Shown: positions 16,441 through 25,861, counted from the first letter of the stretch. The stretch: 64,000 bases of DNA from Legionella cincinnatiensis (GCF_900452415.1 NZ_UGNX01000001.1:3410001-3474000); one strand, 5' to 3'. Notes: a model not told the origin generated them from the letters alone. Program-made: numbers and translations.

Positions 16441-17490
16441 CAATGTGAGAACGTTCTGACTCTGAGATATCCCCCCAAAATTTAAAATGAGGATCTAGTC
16501 ATTATTTAAAGCTATTCAGCCTGCCTCGAAGGGTTGCGATGCTTCTCTTAAGGCTTAGCGACAGCGCTTTGCGCTTCCTCAGCCCGAACGATCTTAAGTG
16601 TAAAATGGATCTTTTTGGGGGGAGCTCTCAATTCTGGATGCTTAGGGATAGCTTGCAAAAAATGAGGAGCCAGTCATTATTTAGAGCCGTTCAGCCTAAG
16701 GAGGGACATAATGCCCCGTCTCGAAGGCTTGGGATGCTTCTCTTAAGGCTTCGAGACAGCGCTTTGCGCTTCCTCAGCCCGAACGACCCAAGGGGAGAAC
16801 CGAGAAAAATAATCTTTTAGTTTTAATTTTGTGGGGATATCTCAGTTCGAGACGTGCTCTATCTCCACGAAATTTAAAAAGGAGGCCAATCACTATTTAA
16901 AGCCGTTCAGCCTGAGGAGGGGCATAATGCGCCGTCTCGAAGGCTTGATATGCTTCTGTTAAGACTTCGAGACAGCGCTTTGAGCTTCCTCACCCCGAAG
17001 GATCTTAAGTGTAAAATGGATCTTTTTGGGAGGATCTCTCAATTCTGGATGCTTAGGGATGGTTCGTAAAAATGAAGATCCAGTTATTATTTAGAGCCGT
17101 TCAGCCTAAGGAGGGACATAATGCCCCGTCTCGAAGGCTTGGGATGCTTCTCTTAAGGCTTCGAGACAGCGCTTTGCGCTTCCTCAGCCCGAACGACCCA
17201 AGGGGAGAACCGAGAAAAATAATCTTTTAGTTTTAATTTTTTGGGGATATCTCGGTTCGAGACGTGCTCTATCTCCACGAAATTTAAAAAGGAGGCCAAT
17301 CACTATTTAAAGCCGTTCAGCCTGAGGAGGGGCATAATGCCCCGTCTCGAAGGCTTGGGATGCTTCTCTTAAGACTTCGAGACAGCGCTTTGCGCTTCCT
17401 CAGCCCGAACGAGCTTAAGTGTAAAATGGAACTTTTTGGGAAGATCTCTCAATTTTGGAGGCTTAGGCATGGCTTACAAAAATGAGTATG
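16441..17490. repeat. Tandem array of palindromic repeats, five cores (array 1)
   Basis: Five copies of a roughly 96-bp palindromic core lie at 16511-16592 (left arm shortened), 16689-16784, 16905-17000, 17099-17194 and 17315-17410. Each runs from GTTCAGCCTGAGGAGGG-type sequence through TCTCGAAGGCTT and its complement to CCTCAGCCCGAAC. Two linker types alternate, giving a higher-order period of 410 bp (copies 2 to 4 and 3 to 5). The array occupies a convergent junction of about 1.2 kb. Open frames inside it (for example 16539-16820) follow the repeat and are not genes. Bases 16281-16440 hold nothing recognised. Confidence 0.9.
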
Positions 17491-17507
17491 CTATTGCAGG
17501 CCAACTT

Positions 17508-18887
17508 TTAATAACGGTGCAAAAAAGAACAAAAAATATTTTGCGGATCATAATGCTTTTTTAAGCCAATCCAATCTTCGTATCGTTCTTCAAAATGATT
17601 TTTCCAAAATTGTTTTTTGGGGGATTCCCCTAAGTACCCCGAAAGATAACGTTTACCTCCATTAGGCAAAAAGATTGAGTCCAAATATTTAATGGTTTGC
17701 AAACAACTAGGAATGAATGCTGTGGGCAAGCCCGGATTTAAGATCATTAAAGCAAAAATATCATTACTTTTAGGAAGTTGTAAAAAACCTGCCGGAGAAA
17801 CTGGAGCGACAGATGCAATATGGACTACAGGGGCATAGTGTATGGGTAAGGTCTCCAGCAACTCCTCCAAACTCTCTAATTGTGAACCAGGTATAAAGCA
17901 TTCATACCACGGATGTTGTAAGTCCCATTGCCCAGTTGCTCTCATCGTACTAAAGCGTGAATCATGGCGATGTAAATAGGAGTGCATCGGTTCATCTTGA
18001 GTATGTAATAAACGCCAGGGACGTAATCCTAAATTACGGTAATCTGGAACAACGTCATCATATTCTATAGATACGTGTAGCGCATACAGCCATTGAGCAA
18101 AGGGTAGACGACCTTTTTCTGATAATTTTGCGCCCTGTATTGCGGGTGTGCAAAAGGATTCTACAAAATCTGCTTTCGTTCTACATAAATGTAAATCATT
18201 AAGCCAGCTTTCTTTATCGAGATAAACCAAAAAAAAAGTTCTGACGAATTTGCAACATGATCTTAACGCAATACATGCTTGAGTAATAAGGCCAAAACGT
18301 CCTTGTCCTCCTAAGCAGGCTTGCATTAGCGCAGATTGGCTATCAATCTGAATCAACTCTCCATTTGCTTGTATAATTTCCAATGCGTTGACATGTGCAG
18401 TCACACTTCCATATTTAAATGAAGAAGCGCCTATACCTCCGGCAGAAATCACCCCGCCAACAGACAAATTGCAATTATTAGGTACTACATAAGGAATTAA
18501 TGATTGCTGCAATGTTTTTTCTAATAGAGTGCTCCAAGAAGTATTCGCTTCAACCCATATGGAATAGGGGTTTACTTCTGCTATGGAGTCAAAGTGTTTC
18601 ATGTTAAGAATTAAACCTCCAGGTACTGCAAGAGATTGTCCAGATTGACTCATTCCATACCCACGCAGGGTCACAGGTAATTTATTTGCATGGGCATATT
18701 GGATTAATAATTGGGCGGCCTCTGTTGTTTCGGGTTCAAAGACGGCTATAGGATTAGAGTGAGTGAGCTTACCAAAATCTTCACAAAATGAAGCAAGCGT
18801 CTGCTCATCATTGAGCAGCGCTTGTCCTAATTTTTGATTACACAGCTTTATCTGAAATAAATTCCACTTGTTCTTTGTTTGCAGCAT
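17508..18887 (-). CDS. FAD-linked oxidase (FAD_binding_4, cytokinin-dehydrogenase/BBE-like)
   Basis: Shows the PCMH-type FAD-binding fold: AVFEPETTEAAQLLIQYA, LPVTLRGYGMSQSGQSLA, and SVGGVISAGGIGASSFKYG with an ALEIIQANGE strand. In this family the residue after RGxG is often a His that binds FAD covalently; here it is Met (RGYGMS), so FAD is probably non-covalent. The C-terminal half is the substrate domain and ends in the usual YDPQNIF block. The frame opens at 18935, but the ATG at 18885-18887 has AAAGGA at 9 bases. It overlaps the upstream HDO gene by 50 bp, implying coupled translation. The substrate is unknown. Confidence 0.85.
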   Translation of the reverse strand: MLQTKNKWNLFQIKLCNQKLGQALLNDEQTLASFCEDFGKLTHSNPIAVFEPETTEAAQLLIQYAHANKLPVTLRGYGMSQSGQSLAVPGGLILNMKHFDSIAEVNPYSIWVEANTSWSTLLEKTLQQSLIPYVVPNNCNLSVGGVISAGGIGASSFKYGSVTAHVNALEIIQANGELIQIDSQSALMQACLGGQGRFGLITQACIALRSCCKFVRTFFLVYLDKESWLNDLHLCRTKADFVESFCTPAIQGAKLSEKGRLPFAQWLYALHVSIEYDDVVPDYRNLGLRPWRLLHTQDEPMHSYLHRHDSRFSTMRATGQWDLQHPWYECFIPGSQLESLEELLETLPIHYAPVVHIASVAPVSPAGFLQLPKSNDIFALMILNPGLPTAFIPSCLQTIKYLDSIFLPNGGKRYLSGYLGESPKKQFWKNHFEERYEDWIGLKKHYDPQNIFCSFLHRY

Positions 18888-19599
18888 CTTGATAATTCCT
18901 TTGTTTGGCCAATTCGAGTCTTCGATTACAAGCAATAATCAATCCATCAAACATAGCGTTAAATGCATCGTAACAACGGTCAACCATTTTTAATGCTTCA
19001 CGTCTTGTATGAATAGGTACTTGTCTTGAAAACAAGGAGCGTTCCATTTCTTCCTCAAATAAGGCATGTGCCATTTCTACTTCTAGATGTGAGGTAGAGA
19101 AATATTTCAAGTTCTTGTCATGTCCTGTTTTTTTCATTTGTTTTGATACTTTTTCAAAGAAAACATGACCAGATGATTCAATTGTTAAAAGGAGAACAAT
19201 ATTTAAAATTTCATCATTTGCTTTATAAACTTCAGCTAAAATAGCGTAAGCAGCATCGCGAGTTAATTGACTTTCTTTACTGTAAAGCCAACTGACATCA
19301 TTAGTATCACATGATGGTTCTATAGTGACTGCTCCCATATATTTTTTGTCATGCAGAAACCATTTTTCATGGCCAGCATCTTCGAGCCTGTGGTGACGAG
19401 CTACTTTTTTCAAGTAAGGATCGCTCACACGCTCTTCATTTATTCTTAAAATATCTTGGAAAGTCATTGCCCAGAAAGTGAGTTCAGGGACAAAATAGCT
19501 TAACTCTTCTAAACTTTTCAATTGTTCCAGTATTGTAAAAAATGGATGATTCATAAATTCTTGTTGTTTGGAATCAATATAATCTTGTATGGTTTTCAT
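18838..19599 (-). CDS. Heme-oxygenase-like diiron oxidase (HDO/TenA-like) protein
   Basis: All-helical, 253 residues. Candidate metal ligands follow the HDO pattern: D74-x2-H77 (or E73) in HRLEDAGHEKW, E141 in TIESSGH, and H171-x3-E175-x2-H178 in HLEVEMAH. Known HDO enzymes (UndA, BesC, CADD, SznF central domain) use a similar set with Asp in the HxxxDxxH motif; here it is Glu. They carry out O2-dependent C-C cleavage, N-oxygenation or related steps. A good GGAGATG lies 8 bases before the ATG. The gene overlaps the downstream FAD oxidase gene, which suggests a two-enzyme oxidation module. The reaction is unknown. Confidence 0.75.
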   Translation of the reverse strand: MKTIQDYIDSKQQEFMNHPFFTILEQLKSLEELSYFVPELTFWAMTFQDILRINEERVSDPYLKKVARHHRLEDAGHEKWFLHDKKYMGAVTIEPSCDTNDVSWLYSKESQLTRDAAYAILAEVYKANDEILNIVLLLTIESSGHVFFEKVSKQMKKTGHDKNLKYFSTSHLEVEMAHALFEEEMERSLFSRQVPIHTRREALKMVDRCYDAFNAMFDGLIIACNRRLELAKQRNYQDAANKEQVEFISDKAV

Positions 19600-19768
19600 A
19601 ATACATCTCCATGCGAAATAATTTGTTGGACATTATTACTAATGCATCTTGCATACCAACTTTTTTATTCTTTATTTCTAATAAATCACTCATAAAGTGC
19701 CATTTATGCTTTATTTTTTACAAAATTAAACCTCTGAAACGGATAAAATGACAAAAAAAATCTCCCTA

Positions 19769-19784
19769 TGTCAAAATTTTGACA
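19769..19784. promoter_or_regulatory. Perfect 16-bp palindrome TGTCAAAATTTTGACA (operator candidate)
   Basis: It lies in the 222-base gap between kmo and the HDO gene, about 170 bases upstream of the HDO start. The perfect dyad with TGTCA/TGACA ends looks like a repressor site. No cognate regulator is adjacent. Confidence 0.5.
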
Positions 19785-19821
19785 AAGCAATCCCCTTGAA
19801 TTTTCTATTTAATTTGAAAAA

Positions 19822-21171
19822 TTAATTTATTTTAGTCAATTTTTTGTCATATTGTTTCAATTCATTCTCCACTTGGTTCCAGTTAATATCTTCGATCTTC
19901 TCCACCTTGTCACATATTGAATTTAAAAATTGCATTTGTAATTCTCCATGAGCTTGGGCTTCCGCATAAGGTGTATTAGTAAACATAACCAATACATGTT
20001 TTGAAACATAATGCTTAGGGTAGCGATGCATCAGCTCCTGTTCCAATTGTTTTTTTAAGTTAAATCGCTTATCTCTAATGTCTGTTTGAATTTCATGGAA
20101 ATTGTCCATTGACATTTGCGCAACCGCATCAGTATTTACTTTTCTGGATTTATAAAATGCAGGCATTACTTTTTTCCAGTCATCTTTATATTGATCTAAA
20201 AGATCATTTAAAATACGACAATCTTCAAAGGCACTATTCATCCCTTGACCAAAAAAAGGAACAACACCATGTGCAGCATCACCTATAAGCAAACATTGAT
20301 CTTGGTAATACCAAGGATCACATTTAATAGTACTCATATTTCCAGTAGGATGTCTTGTGAACTCCTCCAATAACTTAGGCATTTCGGGAAATGCATCAGG
20401 AAATGATTTTTTAAAAAAAGTATTAATTTTTAATTCACTGTCTAATTCAGCGAAACTATTTTTACCCTCACAAGGTAAAAATAAAGAACCGGTGATGGAT
20501 TGATTAAGATTTGGATTACCTAATAATAAGAAAGCATCTCTAGGCCATAAGTGTAAATGTTCATGAATTAAATGAGTTTGTCTAGGCTCCCCAATAGAGA
20601 GCTCTTTATAACCATAGGGCAAAAACGTACGCGATGCTTTAATGACGCCTTTTGTTTTTAATTGTTCACGAACCCAGGAATTTGCTCCGTCTGCTCCAAT
20701 TAAACAAGAATAATTTCGTTTTAAGATCGTATGATTTTTTAATTCAAAAACGGCAATTTTTCGTTCCAAATCTAATTCAGTTAGCTTCGTATTAAAATGA
20801 AAATGAACTGAAGGAAATTTTTCGGCTTCATTAAGTAATAACTTATTTAATTCGTTTCTTTGAATGGCATTAATGTATTCGTTTTGGTGTCTGCCAAAAG
20901 ATTGAAGTTTAATTTCTCCATTAAGTTCATGAATTGCTCTTCCATGCATAGGAACCATGAGTTGTTCTACCTTGGGTAGAATACCAACTCCTGCTAGACC
21001 CGTAATGCCACGGCATGAAAGAGCGAGATTAATCGAGCGCCCATCATCCGTTTTCATTGAACGCAGATCGGGTCTTGAATCAAATATTTCAAGTTTGTAT
21101 CCTCTTTTTGCCAAATAAAGTGCCAGTAAAGTTCCAGCCAAACCTGAACCAATAATAGTAACTTCTCTCAT
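19822..21171 (-). CDS. kmo: Kynurenine 3-monooxygenase
   Basis: FAD-dependent aromatic hydroxylase that converts L-kynurenine to 3-hydroxykynurenine with NADPH and O2. It has the Rossmann GxGxxG (IIGSGLAGTLLALYLAKRG), the GRSINLALSCRG block characteristic of KMO, LIGADGANSWVR, and the second FAD motif LIGDAAHGVVPFFGQGMNSAFEDC (split by conserved glycines). The length of 449 is normal. The C-terminal region is helical, as in membrane-associated KMOs. No kynureninase or tryptophan dioxygenase gene is in the window. The ATG is preceded by AAGGAGATTGGC. It is followed on the same strand by the HDO and FAD oxidase genes after 222 bp. Confidence 0.93.
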   Translation of the reverse strand: MREVTIIGSGLAGTLLALYLAKRGYKLEIFDSRPDLRSMKTDDGRSINLALSCRGITGLAGVGILPKVEQLMVPMHGRAIHELNGEIKLQSFGRHQNEYINAIQRNELNKLLLNEAEKFPSVHFHFNTKLTELDLERKIAVFELKNHTILKRNYSCLIGADGANSWVREQLKTKGVIKASRTFLPYGYKELSIGEPRQTHLIHEHLHLWPRDAFLLLGNPNLNQSITGSLFLPCEGKNSFAELDSELKINTFFKKSFPDAFPEMPKLLEEFTRHPTGNMSTIKCDPWYYQDQCLLIGDAAHGVVPFFGQGMNSAFEDCRILNDLLDQYKDDWKKVMPAFYKSRKVNTDAVAQMSMDNFHEIQTDIRDKRFNLKKQLEQELMHRYPKHYVSKHVLVMFTNTPYAEAQAHGELQMQFLNSICDKVEKIEDINWNQVENELKQYDKKLTKIN

Positions 21172-21390
21172 GCCAATCTCCTTGGGCTAAGCGTAAGCCT
21201 GGGTATAGTGCAACACGCCCCAAAATAATTTCCAGCACAAAATTACCGGGGGTGCTGCATTGCTCCTAGGATATGGTTTTATTACAGTGATTTATTTATT
21301 TCTCTATAGAAAATACTCATAAAAGTTGCGTCTTCATTTTTATAAGCAAAAATCATACCGACTTTGAAAAAGTAAGAAAATTGGGGAAAA

Positions 21391-23694
21391 TCAAATATGT
21401 TGAATGATAAAGTTTTGTAATTCTTCTGCTTTTTGAGGGGTAGTGAAATAATATCCTTGTGCGTAATCACATCCATGTTGGGTGATGAATTCAAGCTGCA
21501 ACTCTGTTTCCACTCCTTCTGCTAATACTTCCAAATTCAAACTATGGCCGAGATTGATAATTGCTCGAGTAATTGCGGCATCATTTTCACGATTTACTAA
21601 TTCATTAATGAAAGATCGATCAATTTTCAATCTATCAACGGGAAATTGTTTCAGATAAGATAAACTGGAATAGCCCGTTCCAAAGTCATCGATGACAAGC
21701 TTTGCGCCCATGTCTTTTAATTCATACATCGTTTCAACAGCATGTTTGACGTTATCAACAAGCAAGCTTTCAGTAAGCTCCAACTCAAGATACTTGGCAG
21801 ATAAACCCGTTTCGAGAAGCGTTTTTTCAATGATTTCCGATAAATGAGCCTGACGAAATTGGCGACCAGAAATATTTACTGCCATCGTTAAATGGCTATA
21901 TCCTTGATGATGCCAACTGACTAATTGTTTGCACGCCTCTTTCAAGACCCATAAACCTATATCTAGAATTAAACCGTTTTCTTCAGCCATACTAATAAAT
22001 TCACTGGGAGAAACATCCCCTAAAATATGGCTATGCCATCGCAATAATGCTTCAAAGCCAATAATTTTATTAGTTGCTAAGTTGATAAGAGGTTGATAAA
22101 GCAAATGAAACTCATTCCTTTTTAAGGAATCACGTAAAGCATTATCAAGCTGCATGCGATTAATGACGCGCATGTTCATTTCTTTATCATAACTACGATA
22201 GGTATTGCGACCACTGTCTTTTGCATGATACATAGATAGATCAGCATTTTTCATTAAAGATTCGTAATCATCTCCATCTTTAGGATAATAACTGATACCT
22301 ATACTCCCTGTTATTTTTAAGTTATGTTGATCAATTCGAATAGGGTTTGCGATCGATCTTAAAATTTCTTCCGCTTTTTGTTGCGCTTGCTGCTCTGTAA
22401 CAATATCTTGTAATAAAATAACAAATTCGTCCCCACCTAAGCGACATATTGTATCAAAATCATTAGTGGCAATAAGTAAACGATTGGAGACCGCTTGTAA
22501 GAGTCTATCACCAATACTATGACCTAAAGTATCATTAGTCATTTTAAAATGATCTAAATCCAAGAATAAAAAAGCTAGAATCGATCCTTTTTTTTTGGCT
22601 TGTAAAATTGCTTGATCCACACGGTCTATTAATAACACTCGATTGGGTAGTTCAGTGAGTGAGTCATGAGTTGCCTGTTGAATCAATTGTTGTTCCATTT
22701 CCCGACGTTGAGTAACATCGTTAAGAATACAGATATAATGTTTGACATTATCGAATGAATCTCTAACTGGGGCTACGCTTACTTCAGCCCAAAATACCTC
22801 TCCGTTTCGCTTAAAACATTCAATTTCTACTGTTTCCTCACGTAATTCTTTTATGGCAAAATTAAGTCGTTTATGACTTACATGTTCTACTTGACTACTA
22901 TGAAGAAAAGAAAAATTTTGTCCTAATATTTGTCTTTCACTATATCCAGTAATCCGTTCAAAGGCCTTATTCACATAAATAATAGGCATGCTGCGTTTGG
23001 ATATGTCAAAGATCGCTACACCAAGTGTACTTGCTTCAATAGCCCGCTCTCTAACACGCAGTTCATCTTCTTCCAGCAATTTCTGAGTGATATCTCTAAA
23101 GCTATACACTCGCCCTACAATTTCAGCACCAATTCGCTGTGGTTGCGTAAATCGTTCAAAAATTCGTCCATCTTTAAAGTGTAAAACAGGAAGTTCTCCT
23201 TGCCATTCTGGGTTTTCATACAGGTACTTTACATCAGCAATGACTGTTTCTGGATCACTTAATTGCTGTAAGATATATTCAAATCCAATACTTTCTGTTC
23301 CTGATTCCAGCATATGAGAAGGAATGCGCCACATTTCTACAAATTTTTGATTCCAATCTACGACTTGTCCTTGCCCATTGACCATCATGATGCCATCAGC
23401 AGTAGATTCAAGAGTAGCTCGTAATAGAGATAAAGACTTTTCTAATTCTAGATTTTTTTCAAGAATATCATGGGCCTTAATATTAATGTTCTCTGAAAGT
23501 GGCACATTAATAGAGCGTTGAAACTCAGGTTGAGTGTGATACCACTTTTCAAGTAGCGAAGAAAGGTTTGGTGTTGGCGCAATAATTCCTAACTCTTCGC
23601 ATACATTAAGAAGTGAAGGATCTCGACCTTGCTTTTTAACTTTTTCTGCGGCTGTGGCAACTTTTTGATAGTCTATTTCCTGTCGTCTTGCCAT
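21391..23694 (-). CDS. PAS-PAS-GGDEF-EAL cyclic-di-GMP enzyme
   Basis: Domains in order: an N-terminal segment (1-60; EIDYQKVATAAEKVKKQGRD) resembling KfrA-type DNA-binding helices, PAS at about 88-205, PAS with PAC at about 215-335, GGDEF at about 345-500 with intact RLGGDEF, and EAL at about 510-760. The EAL domain keeps EALLRW, DDFGTGYSSL and LAEGVET, so phosphodiesterase activity is likely. The residues where an I-site RxxD would be are NDFD, so product inhibition is probably absent. There is no membrane segment; the protein is cytosolic. The N-terminal helices are unusual for this class. It is single, 219 bp upstream of kmo. Confidence 0.92.
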   Translation of the reverse strand: MARRQEIDYQKVATAAEKVKKQGRDPSLLNVCEELGIIAPTPNLSSLLEKWYHTQPEFQRSINVPLSENINIKAHDILEKNLELEKSLSLLRATLESTADGIMMVNGQGQVVDWNQKFVEMWRIPSHMLESGTESIGFEYILQQLSDPETVIADVKYLYENPEWQGELPVLHFKDGRIFERFTQPQRIGAEIVGRVYSFRDITQKLLEEDELRVRERAIEASTLGVAIFDISKRSMPIIYVNKAFERITGYSERQILGQNFSFLHSSQVEHVSHKRLNFAIKELREETVEIECFKRNGEVFWAEVSVAPVRDSFDNVKHYICILNDVTQRREMEQQLIQQATHDSLTELPNRVLLIDRVDQAILQAKKKGSILAFLFLDLDHFKMTNDTLGHSIGDRLLQAVSNRLLIATNDFDTICRLGGDEFVILLQDIVTEQQAQQKAEEILRSIANPIRIDQHNLKITGSIGISYYPKDGDDYESLMKNADLSMYHAKDSGRNTYRSYDKEMNMRVINRMQLDNALRDSLKRNEFHLLYQPLINLATNKIIGFEALLRWHSHILGDVSPSEFISMAEENGLILDIGLWVLKEACKQLVSWHHQGYSHLTMAVNISGRQFRQAHLSEIIEKTLLETGLSAKYLELELTESLLVDNVKHAVETMYELKDMGAKLVIDDFGTGYSSLSYLKQFPVDRLKIDRSFINELVNRENDAAITRAIINLGHSLNLEVLAEGVETELQLEFITQHGCDYAQGYYFTTPQKAEELQNFIIQHI

Positions 23695-23820
23695 ATTCCC
23701 TCATTCCCTTACAGCATACAAATTAATTGGATGCAGCTTTGTATAAGCCCATTCTTTATTAAGTATATACCCGGAATTTAGTTTTTGCTGAAGGTAAGTT
23801 AGAAAATGTGAGGGACCAAG

Positions 23821-23843
23821 AATTCCCGCTTTTTGCGGGAATT
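23821..23843 (-). terminator. GC-rich hairpin after the coiled-coil protein gene
   Basis: AATTCCCGC pairs perfectly with GCGGGAATT over five T's, 18 bases beyond the stop codon of the gene at 23861. There is no strong T-run on the minus strand after the stem, so termination may be partial. Confidence 0.55.
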
Positions 23844-23860
23844 AAGGAATAAGTATTACT

Positions 23861-24169
23861 TTATTTTTTTTGTAATTGTTGTACTTGGCTATTTACAGTT
23901 TGAATTTGTGTTTGTAATTGGCTTTGTGTCGTTTTTATTTGATTTTGTAATTGAGTATTCATTGTTTGTATTTGTTGTTGTAAATCAGCCTGCACTTTTT
24001 TAATTTGCGCTTGCAGCTGAGTATTGAGTTGTTGCACCTGCTGTTGTTGTTGAGTTTGCATTTGTTTCATCTGATTTTGGATTTGTGTATTAAATTGTGA
24101 TAGGTCATCAGCAAAGGCAATATTGCTCAAAAAGACAGTACAAAGAAGTGATTTTATTAAAATTTTCAT
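23861..24169 (-). CDS. Small exported glutamine-rich coiled-coil protein
   Basis: It has a 20-residue signal peptide (MKILIKSLLCTVFLSNIAFA, then DD). The 80 residues after it are almost entirely Gln, Thr, Asn, Leu, Ile, Val and Lys, arranged as repeats of about 11 residues of the type QLQxQIxTxxx. This predicts a long continuous coiled coil or amphipathic helix in the periplasm. Length and repeat style recall small Lpp-like or apolipoprotein-like periplasmic proteins, but there is no lipobox. Function unknown. Confidence 0.75.
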   Translation of the reverse strand: MKILIKSLLCTVFLSNIAFADDLSQFNTQIQNQMKQMQTQQQQQVQQLNTQLQAQIKKVQADLQQQIQTMNTQLQNQIKTTQSQLQTQIQTVNSQVQQLQKK

Positions 24170-24297
24170 CGTCTTATTCCTTTAGGTGAAAAATTAACGG
24201 AGCATCCTACTTTAACCTAATCATCTATGATTGGCTAGATTGATTGCATAAACTTTTAATGAAATACACTATAAAATAAGTGTTATTTCAAATACAG

Positions 24298-25113
24298 TTA
24301 TCGATGCATTGCTAAATATTGATCAATCATTTGTCGTGAGAGGCTTATAGGCTTTGGTAGTTGAGGTAATTTTTTTATAGAAAACCATTGAGCATCTTCA
24401 ATTTCAATGGCATCTATTTGAATCTCCCCATGACTGTATTCAGCAATAAACCCCAGCATTAAATTACTTTGAAAAGGCCAAGGTTGAGAAGAAAAATAAC
24501 GTAAGTTTTTAATTGTGAGCCCTACTTCTTCCTTTACTTCACGTACCACCGTATGCTCCAGCATTTCTCCTGGTTCCACATAACCAGCTAAGATACTGTA
24601 GACTCCAGGTAAAAAGTGGGGAGAGCGTGCAAGTAAGATTTCATCGTCTCGCCAAATTAATACCATCATAACCGGAGCAATTTGGGGAAAAATTAATGAC
24701 TGACATGTGGGACATATTTTGGCTCGCTCTGTAGTACTCGCTTGGGTTTTATGACCACAATATCCACAAAATTGAGTACTTTTGTCCCAATGCAATAATT
24801 GTTTTGCGCGAGTAATCAATCGAAACAACTCATCATCCTCTAGAATTTCATGAGATTGACGCACATGTTGAAACTCCATACCAGGGGGTAAAACTGTGGG
24901 TTTTTGATCAATTTCTACAGAAAAACAAGGAATAGTCCCATAAACTCCTAAATAAATTTCACGTTCGCTTATAAGAGGAAGTTCATTGGTGCTAAAAAAA
25001 CGAGGGATAGAGTTGTTTTTCAACAGAAGCTCTTCTCCATGGAAAATGAACCAAAAGGCAGCCTCAGTAAATGAAGTAGGAGGATGAAGTTGTGAGGTGA
25101 ATAGTTTCGTCAT
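24298..25113 (-). CDS. nudC: NADH pyrophosphatase / RNA-decapping Nudix hydrolase NudC
   Basis: Cleaves NAD(H) to NMN(H) and AMP and removes NAD caps from RNA 5' ends. A zinc ribbon is formed by FCGYCGHK and ICPTCQS (four cysteines). The Nudix box GYVEPGEMLEHTVVREVKEE is followed by VGL. The family signature SQPWPF-x-SNLM, which distinguishes NADH-specific enzymes, is present as SQPWPFQSNLM. The length of 271 is typical. It is a single gene. The identification is firm. Confidence 0.95.
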   Translation of the reverse strand: MTKLFTSQLHPPTSFTEAAFWFIFHGEELLLKNNSIPRFFSTNELPLISEREIYLGVYGTIPCFSVEIDQKPTVLPPGMEFQHVRQSHEILEDDELFRLITRAKQLLHWDKSTQFCGYCGHKTQASTTERAKICPTCQSLIFPQIAPVMMVLIWRDDEILLARSPHFLPGVYSILAGYVEPGEMLEHTVVREVKEEVGLTIKNLRYFSSQPWPFQSNLMLGFIAEYSHGEIQIDAIEIEDAQWFSIKKLPQLPKPISLSRQMIDQYLAMHR

Positions 25114-25297
25114 AATTGGAGCTTATACTTTGTACTCTCTTGTTAAGTGTATCTATGACTGTAAAGGTGGTCAAATCTATCTTTGGCGTAAGACATCAAT
25201 TAATGTAGTCCTTTATGCGGAAAAAGGAGATAAACCATGACATTTATGAATAATTAGCGATAGAATAACAGGTTAACTTGAAAACTCAGAGAAAAAT

Positions 25298-25774
25298 ATG
25301 AAAATATCAAAATCATGCGTCGTATTGAGCTGTTGCATCATTTTATTTTCTTTTTCGGCCTATAGTATTACTGAAACCGTGTCCCAATTGGAATCAGACG
25401 CCGCGCGAATTTCCATGTTGGAAAAAGCCTTAGCACCACAAAAAGTAGATGAAGTTGCCATTTTATTTGCAAAAGCCAATAAAGATCGCAATGGTGCTGT
25501 ACAATTTATGCTGTTTTCTAATCGATTAAAAAATAAATATAAAGATCGTTGGCCTTATTGGGTTTCAGGGGTTTCTAGTCCATGGATTACCTCTTATACA
25601 ATAAAAAAAGAAGCACAAAGCAAAAATTCATGGAAATTTAAAATAACGTATCAATGGGCAACAGCCGCTGGTCCCTTCAAGCCCTCGTTGGTACAGACCA
25701 TTGTAGTGGCTCCCGTTCCTAACAATACCAGCTCGTCGCAAAAATTTTGGATTACTCAATTTAATGAACATTAA
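25298..25774 (+). CDS. Secreted hypothetical protein
   Basis: It has a signal peptide (MKISKSCVVLSCCIILFSFSAYS; the cysteines do not form a good lipobox). The mature part has a helical start and a beta-rich end (WKFKITYQWATAAGPFKP, SLVQTIVVAPV). No family recognised. A weak AGAGAAAA precedes the ATG. It stands alone between nudC and the 81-residue ORF. Confidence 0.65.
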   Translation: MKISKSCVVLSCCIILFSFSAYSITETVSQLESDAARISMLEKALAPQKVDEVAILFAKANKDRNGAVQFMLFSNRLKNKYKDRWPYWVSGVSSPWITSYTIKKEAQSKNSWKFKITYQWATAAGPFKPSLVQTIVVAPVPNNTSSSQKFWITQFNEH

Positions 25775-25861
25775 AAAAATGCTTGATTGAAAAATTTAAG
25801 TAGCACTCAGTTTATGTAGAGATACTATAATTATTTCAGGTACTCATTTAAGGAATAAATA

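Noticed and set aside
16539..16820. 93-codon open frame within array 1
   Set aside because: It spans two palindromic cores and their linker; the protein repeats because the DNA repeats, and it has no ribosome-binding site.
21282..21494. 70-codon frame overlapping the end of the GGDEF-EAL gene
   Set aside because: It overlaps coding sequence on the same strand in another frame and resembles no protein.
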